A stretch of DNA of 64,000 bases from Numida meleagris. Lineage: Eukaryota > Chordata > Aves > Galliformes > Numididae. Both the position numbers and the translations under genes were made by a program. A model generated the notes under the pieces. That model made no database searches and had not been told where the DNA came from. It worked only from the letters and a program-made list of their open reading frames with translations. The DNA lies in NCBI RefSeq assembly GCF_002078875.1, contig NC_034414.1:7859993-7923992 (forward strand), read 5' to 3'. Positions 58,436-64,000 of the stretch are shown here, in pieces (the first letter of the stretch is position 1; each line of letters starts with the position of its first letter).

Positions 58436-61400
58436 CTAGAAAAAAAGACAAGGAAAAAATCATTAGTAACTTGATAAGTCCAAAACATTTTCAGAAAAAA
58501 GTGCTCATTCTTCTATTCCCTTTCTTTGCTCATATCCATATTAGTAAACATTGGAATCACAAAGACAGTAAAAAAAAAGAGTAGAAATACAAATAAAGCA
58601 GTTTTTAAATTATCAACTCAAAAATCAAAACTTTTAGCTAGGGTTACAAATACCTAAAGTTGCTGATGTAGAAATGCAACCAAATTTTAAAGGCCCAGAA
58701 GATAAAAATTATACCTAGTTTCACACATACTGACAAGACTAAATCTTCAGTTAATTGTGGCCAAAATGTATCAATCTCAAAAAAATTATCAAGCAGTAAC
58801 AAATATAATTTTTCTCTTACATAAGGATTGCAGGACAGTGGGCTGCAATTTCCTTTACTAGGCGTAATTTTGTCAAGACGATTAGAGGCAAACCTAAAAT
58901 TTCTAAATAATCTAAAGAAGTTAGGTGTATAAGCACCCCTTGAAGATGTTTCTGAAAATGCATTAGGTAAGCTGATGTACATGGCTGAATCAGTCCTTAG
59001 ACACTCAACGTTTAAAGTAAAGGATTCATGCATAACAAAAAGCTAACGAATACCTGCTGTTTCCAAGGGAAGTTGTTGAGAAAGTCAATATTATTTCACA
59101 AGAAATCTATAAAACAAACTGACATGTACCACTGCAGCAGGCTACATTAGCGCTTCAAGGGATATTTAATCTCAAATAGGGACTTAGGAATCGCCCAACA
59201 GAAAGGCTCTTTTCTTTCTGTTGACTGTACAGGAACTCAGTCTCCTAACTTTGGTCCTTGGAACCAGCCATGAAGGTGTAAAGCTGATGGCGTGCATACT
59301 CCCACTATTTTCAAAGCTTCCAAGGAAACCCATTAAACTGCGTATGTAATCACCAGATGACTTTACCAGTTTTACCATTATATTCATCTTTGCTGATGTT
59401 TCTCACAGATGGTGAGGGGGTTATATTTTGAAGAATGAATTCAATCAAAGCTATGCATGCTGTTCCAAGCCATGCTGTGAAGGGCATAAGACACCAGGGC
59501 TGCTCTTAAAGAAATGCATCCTATTTTATTACATTGGCCCACAGTGTCAGAGGCAGATGTTGGTGGGATGACAGTAGAGTTTGAATCTTCCCGCCAATAT
59601 TCTGTTACGTGTTGTTGCCGTGTGACAGGTGGCAGCAGAGCGGCAGTCTGAGAAAATGGTGCCTGACACTGAAGTGGAAAAAACTTCACCCACTGACATT
59701 CACTGACACCTGCTGAATGTGTATGGAGACCAAAGAGCGGATGTGACCACAGCGAGGCAGTGGGAGAAGCATTTCAGCAGTGGTGACAGAGGGTCACCTC
59801 CACTGGCGCAGACTTTTACAAGCGCAGCATGCAGGCTCTTGTTCATCGCTAGTAAAAACGCACAGCTAATAGTGGTGACTATGTTGAAAAATAGTGTTCT
59901 GTAGCTGAGAATTTTCTCTGTCAAATAGTGTCATTGTGCTCTTTGTAACTGTTGTAGTTTCTATGGAAATAAATAGAAGACATTGCTTTTAGAGCAACTG
60001 ACGTATTAGTCACACGGCAAAATGACATCCATGGATAAAGGTTGAAAACAGACAAACCTGTATTTCCTGATGAGATTATGCATGGTCATGAAATCAAGGC
60101 CAAAAAGTTTTCTGATTCTTAGTAAATCAGACAAAAAAATGCTTGCTACAAAAGGAAGAGAAAATGCCAAAAGCGACAGGAAAGGCATTTTGTCCCACAA
60201 CATCACGTTATACTTTGTAATACTCTTTGTATGTGGTTCGGGAAGTTTCTTCTTTCATGCCAGAAGCAAGCTGCACTTCAATTTCCTAACACAGAACTTC
60301 AAATGAATGAAGAGATACATTTACAAGTCTTTGGAAAATTACCAGATGATTCCATCACTAGACCAGAATTCCAGAGAAAGGTCCACAGTAAAAATCAATG
60401 TGCTCCCAGAGAAAGAAGAGTTATTTCCATCGCTAACTGTGTTTGACTGACATGTATAACATTTTACTGGTTACAATTTTCAAAAAGCGGAACTTAAGTT
60501 TGGCTTTGATTTACATGTTTTAAGAAGTAATCCGAAAAGCTCAAACTGCACATGAATTTGTTATAGACTCAGTAGATTAATGTTCTGGCCATTTTTAAAG
60601 TAAAAGGTCATGGAAAGCTTTTTAATACTCTTTCAATTATATTGCAAATAAGCCAAATAAACTGTTGACCCCATAAAAATCATTGGTTTTCATACTCATT
60701 TATTTAGCCACATTCTTTTTTCCACGAAATATGTTTTTCATATTCTGAAGCGCTTTTCAGCATTTTTTTCCTCAAGAACCTCAAAGAAACAGTGTAGGAA
60801 TTTAAAGAGTATTTAGTATATGCATTTGGGGTAAAATTCTTCTCAATACTCTTTTCTCACTGGAAATTTTAAGTATGGGCATTGTGCCCAATGTAACAAC
60901 ACATAAAACAGAAGTGTTTTTCCATTCACATTGGGCAGGAAGTTTCATATTAAGCATTTCAATAATTGCACAAGAAATGTCTTATATATGCTGAAATATC
61001 CTTATAGCTTGATTTATACTGGAAAAATTAGCTGTCCCCTGAAGCAATAAATACCCCAAGAATTAAATGCCATAAGAATTTTAAACCCCCACAGGGAACA
61101 AGGGATCATAGATATTCTCTGTTTTACTCAGATCTCGAGATTTCACTATTTCCCTCTCCTCTCTTTGACTATTTCAAACATAGAAGTTTGTGACATAGTC
61201 ACCACTGCTGCAGTAAAGCATGATTGTGAAGCAATCAAAAGAAGTGAAAAAGCAGGCTGAGTAGATGCAGATTAAATGCATAGGCAGCACAGACTTAGTC
61301 CTGAGACATAATTCTTTGCATGTGCCTGCTGCTGTCACGATTTGGAGGTCAGGAGGGATGGAAAAAGAGCAGAGCAGAGCAGAAGTTGATTCACTGTGCC

Positions 61401-61885
61401 AGAATCTCCAGTGTCCTTAGTATTAGAAGTCTAAGCATCAGTTTTAACCATTCTTGAGGAAATAATGATCCAATATTATGGTAGGAAAAGACTGTCTTGA
61501 AAACACATACATTAGTTATTGCGGTAGGTAACAGCAGCACCCAGCTAACACCATTGGGAAAAGCTGCACATCCAGCTCCTCCATGGCAAGAACAAGAGAA
61601 ACCATATGAGTGCTTCATACCACAGGGAATCAAGGGTCTGTTATACAGTCTGAAAAGCTGGATTTAAATTTTGTATTTATATGAGTGAAGGGGAGTGGAA
61701 TCCTGGTCCTGCTAAGGTCAGCAACAAAACCTTCACCTTCAGTTACTTGAGCACTTCAAAATGTGCCTTGACTTTCTCCACCACGTTAACATTTTAACCT
61801 TTATTAAGTTGTAACAAAACCCTACAAGATCTGGATCTAACAGAATATTTTTTAAAGAGATACAAAAAAAAAATAAAATAGATAC
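58436..61885 (-). other. PARVA: PARVA last intron
   Basis: A GT-AG intron of 3450 bp between the last two coding exons. It contains a deleted mariner copy (59494-60003) in antisense orientation to PARVA. It also contains a 129-codon open frame on the minus strand (58644-59033) that I could not relate to parvin. No other gene is seen in it. Confidence 0.9.
59494..60003 (+). mobile_element. Mariner (Galluhop-type), internally deleted, in PARVA last intron
   Basis: A copy of about 510 bp with both ends present. The 5' end is GGGCTGCTCTTAAAG and the 3' end is CTTTTAGAGCAACTGACG, followed by TA; the 5' TA appears mutated to CA. It keeps the 5' region with a transposase N-terminal fragment (VYGDQRADVTTARQWEKHF, matching the mariner helix-turn-helix). 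It then jumps from GTGACAGAGG to the 3' part (ACTGGCGCAGACTTTTACAA), losing all catalytic Asp residues. It is non-autonomous and antisense to PARVA. Confidence 0.93.
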
Positions 61886-61958
61886 CTTCTGGTCTTGGCT
61901 TTGGTTTTTCCAATCCACCATCTTGCATTAGCTCAAATGCAAAGGATACATTGAGGAC
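61886..61958 (-). CDS. PARVA: PARVA coding exon, penultimate (alpha-parvin CH2 domain)
   Basis: This 73-bp exon encodes 24 residues, from VLNVSFAFELMQDGG to KPKPRPE, plus the first base of a split codon. It matches human alpha-parvin ~324-347. The acceptor ends in ACTAG right of 61958 and the donor is GAAG|GTATCT at 61886/61885. The intron separating it from the upstream exon is 771 bp. VLNV and QDGGLEKPKPRPE identify PARVA rather than PARVB. The residues form helices late in the second calponin-homology domain. The exon lies outside any long single-frame ORF and was found by protein similarity and splice signals. Confidence 0.97.
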
Positions 61959-62729
61959 CTAGTAATATGATACAGGTAGTTGTTATTATGATCTATATAA
62001 AAAAGGTCAAAACAAGATGTATTTAAAGCTGCAGATCTATATGCTGGAAAGGAAAAAAAAAATCAGGATTCCATATATCAATCCAGACGATTCATTGTTT
62101 TGTTCTTCTTCACGGTGGTGAGGGTGTTTCAGAAATACAAAAGTCATGGAAAAATAGCATGTGAACTAACATTACACATAGAAAAAATCATACCTCAAGT
62201 TTATAAATTGGAACATGTGGCTCATGCAGCATGCATCTTAGATAGCTGAATTGCTTGGATGGCAACAGACATCAGGGTAATGGTCATTCTTAATATGATA
62301 CACAGTACATATATAGCTTCATGCTTTCAAAAAATATGAAACCTTTGAAACGTCAAATTCTTCGATTTTGGGCTCAGAAAATTAGTCCTGTCATCAATTA
62401 GTGTATAATTTTTATACACTTAATCAACAGTTAGACTGGCTCAATGACCATATCACACAACGGTTGCCAAAATCAGTTAATATTTGCTAGACACCCTATC
62501 ACTGATATAATTTCCCCTTTTATTTTGAATAAGCATTAACACTGAGATTTGAAAAATGCTTGGAAATGGCTACCCGTGCAGCCCTGTTCTCTTTGGTTTT
62601 CAGCTATTAACACTGAACCCATACAGAAAAGTCAGTACTGTCCTTGTAACAGTAGGTATGTTTGCTTGGGTGTTTTTTTCTTTTTTCTTTTTTGCTCTTG
62701 TTTTTAAGAGAAAAATGAAATCTCATTAC
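61959..62729 (-). other. PARVA: PARVA intron between the CH2 exons
   Basis: A 771-bp GT-AG intron, AT-rich, with short T and A runs. No repeat element or RNA gene was recognised. Confidence 0.9.
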
Positions 62730-62831
62730 CTTTTGTTCAAAACTATCAGGAGTCAAGAAAAAGCTGTGAAGAGGAACAAAATAGCCTTCTAGGAGACCCA
62801 TTAGCAGGACCAAGTACACACCATCTGCAAA
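62730..62831 (-). CDS. PARVA: PARVA coding exon, antepenultimate (alpha-parvin CH2 domain)
   Basis: This 102-bp exon (34 codons, phase 0 at both ends) translates on the minus strand to a segment beginning FADGVYLVLLMGLLEG and ending TPDSFEQK. From memory this matches human alpha-parvin residues ~290-323 without a difference. It belongs to the second calponin-homology domain, which binds the ILK kinase-like domain and paxillin LD motifs in the ILK-PINCH-parvin complex at focal adhesions. The acceptor is a pyrimidine-rich tract ending in ATAG just right of 62831, and the donor is AAG|GTAATG at 62730/62729. PARVB is excluded by GLLEG (not GLLED) and SFFLTPDSF. Codon 1 starts exactly where the preceding exon, outside the window, should end with ...ETQ. 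Confidence 0.97.
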
Positions 62832-64000
62832 CTATAAAAAAGACATTTCTCTGTATGTTTTCTGAGTACACGCACAGAATAAAGTTCCTGTAGAAAGCAA
62901 CGGTCAGTGACTTTGATCTATGTCTTTGTTTTCTATTCTGCCTGTTGCAGGAAATCAGAACAACCACCTTTCAAGCTATCAAACACCATACACTCTCCAA
63001 GCAGAGAAATGCAGAATGAAGGTGCAGTCTCATGACTGCACTGAAATTCAGCATGTTGAAGGAAATAAAGGAATAAAGAATTATAATTTCCATGTTACAC
63101 ATCCATCTCAATCTAAAAAATAGTAACATTCATGAGACTTTGTTAAAGGCATCTCACTCATAACCCCGTGGCATTAAGTCTACCGTCATCAAGCTCTGAG
63201 ATTCCATGAAGTAAACTATTGCTTGAAAGGAGGTTGTAAGCGAGGTGGGTGTCAGTCTCTTTTCTCAGGTGACGAGGGATAAGATACAAGGAAATGCCCC
63301 CAAGTTGTGCTGGGGAGATTTCGATTGGATATCAGGAAGAACTGTTGCACAGAAAGGATGTTCACGCATTGGAACAGGCTGCTCTCGGAAGTGGTGGAGT
63401 CAGCGTACCTGGAGGTACTTAAGAGGATGTGGTGCTAAAGAACATAGTTTAGTGGTAGCCTTTCTTGATCATAAGGGTCTTTTCCAATGTAATTGATTCT
63501 ATCATTCTCTCTTCCTGAGGTAGCTTATTTTGTTTCAACTGATAGAAATACAATCTCTCACCTTTGGGAGTATTGTTTTGGATATATGCTTAAGGTGTTT
63601 CTAGGCACATTTGAATAACACATTTTTTTTCCTAAAGTTAAACAATGCAGTATTCACACATAGCCCTTACACATCCTTTCCATCTAAAACTCAGTTTTAC
63701 CTTTAAAAAGCCTCTATCAGAGTGGAAGGTATACAAATAAACCAGAGATTCTTGATAGCACATATCAAGACATTAAATAAAGCCAGTCGTGAATACGCCA
63801 GTTTTTTCTTCTAGCGTGGGTAGCATCCTTCCTGTCTGACCTCCTGCTGCAATTGTTCATGTAGGGATTTGTTAATACCACAGAATAAAGCTTTTCGCTT
63901 TTTTCTAGCCAATTTAGCATCTGAGAACAAGAAAAAGAAGACCCTGCACCACATTATTTCTGTGGCACACTCAAGCCTGCAGCTCAACTGTACAGCTGCC
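62832..64000 (-). other. PARVA: PARVA intron, partial, running off the right edge
   Basis: Intronic sequence upstream of the FADG exon. It carries a CR1 3' fragment at 63241-63512. I looked for a coding match to the expected upstream exon (…LNLEVTELETQ) on the minus strand and found none, so the exon should lie outside the window. Confidence 0.8.
63241..63512 (+). mobile_element. CR1 LINE, 5'-truncated 3' fragment
   Basis: About 270 bp matching the CR1 3' end in order: GAGGTGGGTGTCAGTCTCTT, a GATTTCGATTGGATATCAGG segment, GGAACAGGCTGCTC, CCTGGAGGTACTTAAGAGG, TTTAGTGGTAG, AAGGGTCTTTTCCAA, and a terminal degenerate ATTCTATC repeat of the (ATTCTRTG)n type. CR1 is the dominant avian non-LTR retrotransposon and copies are usually 5'-truncated like this one. 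It is plus-oriented, so antisense to PARVA, in whose intron it lies. It is diverged and lacks coding capacity. Confidence 0.93.

Larger units (their letters stand above)
58359..64000 (-). other. PARVA: PARVA gene, 3' part (three exons, two complete introns)
   Basis: The window holds the 3' end of a minus-strand PARVA gene: exons at 62730-62831, 61886-61958 and 58359-58435, with introns of 771 and 3450 bp. The spliced frame is open and in phase throughout. I found no further exon between 62832 and 64000; the next one upstream (ending LETQ in the family) should lie beyond the right edge. Alpha-parvin is a 372-residue adaptor in human, linking ILK to actin and paxillin at integrin adhesions. Confidence 0.95.

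Noticed and set aside
58644..59033. Idea that the intronic 129-codon frame is a retroviral envelope fragment
   Set aside because: Only a short Cys-containing motif suggested it. There are no LTRs, no pol or gag remnants and no continuing similarity nearby. Kept only as an unexplained open frame.
62607..62819. 70-codon ATG-led frame over the PARVA exon
   Set aside because: Only its first ~30 codons are the real exon. The Met is internal to the exon, and the Lys-rich tail is intron read past the donor at 62730/62729.

Overview
This window is vertebrate nuclear DNA, most likely from a galliform bird such as chicken. The evidence is three copies of a mariner element of the Galluhop type, truncated CR1 LINE 3' ends, compact introns and a sharp GC-rich CpG island in otherwise AT-rich, gene-poor sequence. 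There are no bacterial-type operons, CRISPR arrays or long single-exon genes. Nearly all open frames of 60-200 codons are chance frames in non-coding DNA.

Right end (58.3-64.0 kb, minus strand): the last three coding exons of PARVA (alpha-parvin/actopaxin). They have clean splice sites and an in-frame join, and end in a stop codon. They encode the C-terminal ~83 residues, the end of the second calponin-homology domain that contacts ILK and paxillin. Upstream exons lie beyond position 64000. A CR1 fragment and a deleted mariner sit in its introns.

Middle (about 22.4-58.3 kb): roughly 36 kb of intergenic DNA downstream of PARVA. It holds a near full-length dead mariner carrying a nested CR1, simple repeats, and one striking 81-nt microRNA-like hairpin at 32179-32259.

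Left-centre (20.15-22.13 kb): a CpG island with a minus-strand promoter. A TATAAATAG box is followed about 90 nt later by a consensus splice donor, which implies a short non-coding first exon. From the conserved PARVA-TEAD1 head-to-tail order (human 11p15.3) I infer this is the TEAD1 promoter. Just upstream of the TATA box is a cluster of three TEAD-type (M-CAT, CATTCC) motifs, which suggests autoregulation. A strong G-quadruplex motif and a (GT)n microsatellite lie just inside the inferred intron 1, and a degenerate ~24-bp minisatellite lies upstream.

Left end (1-21.4 kb): no coding exon recognised. It is probably the 5' part of a very large TEAD1 intron 1, containing another deleted mariner, simple repeats and a moderately CpG-rich stretch at 16.8-18.3 kb.
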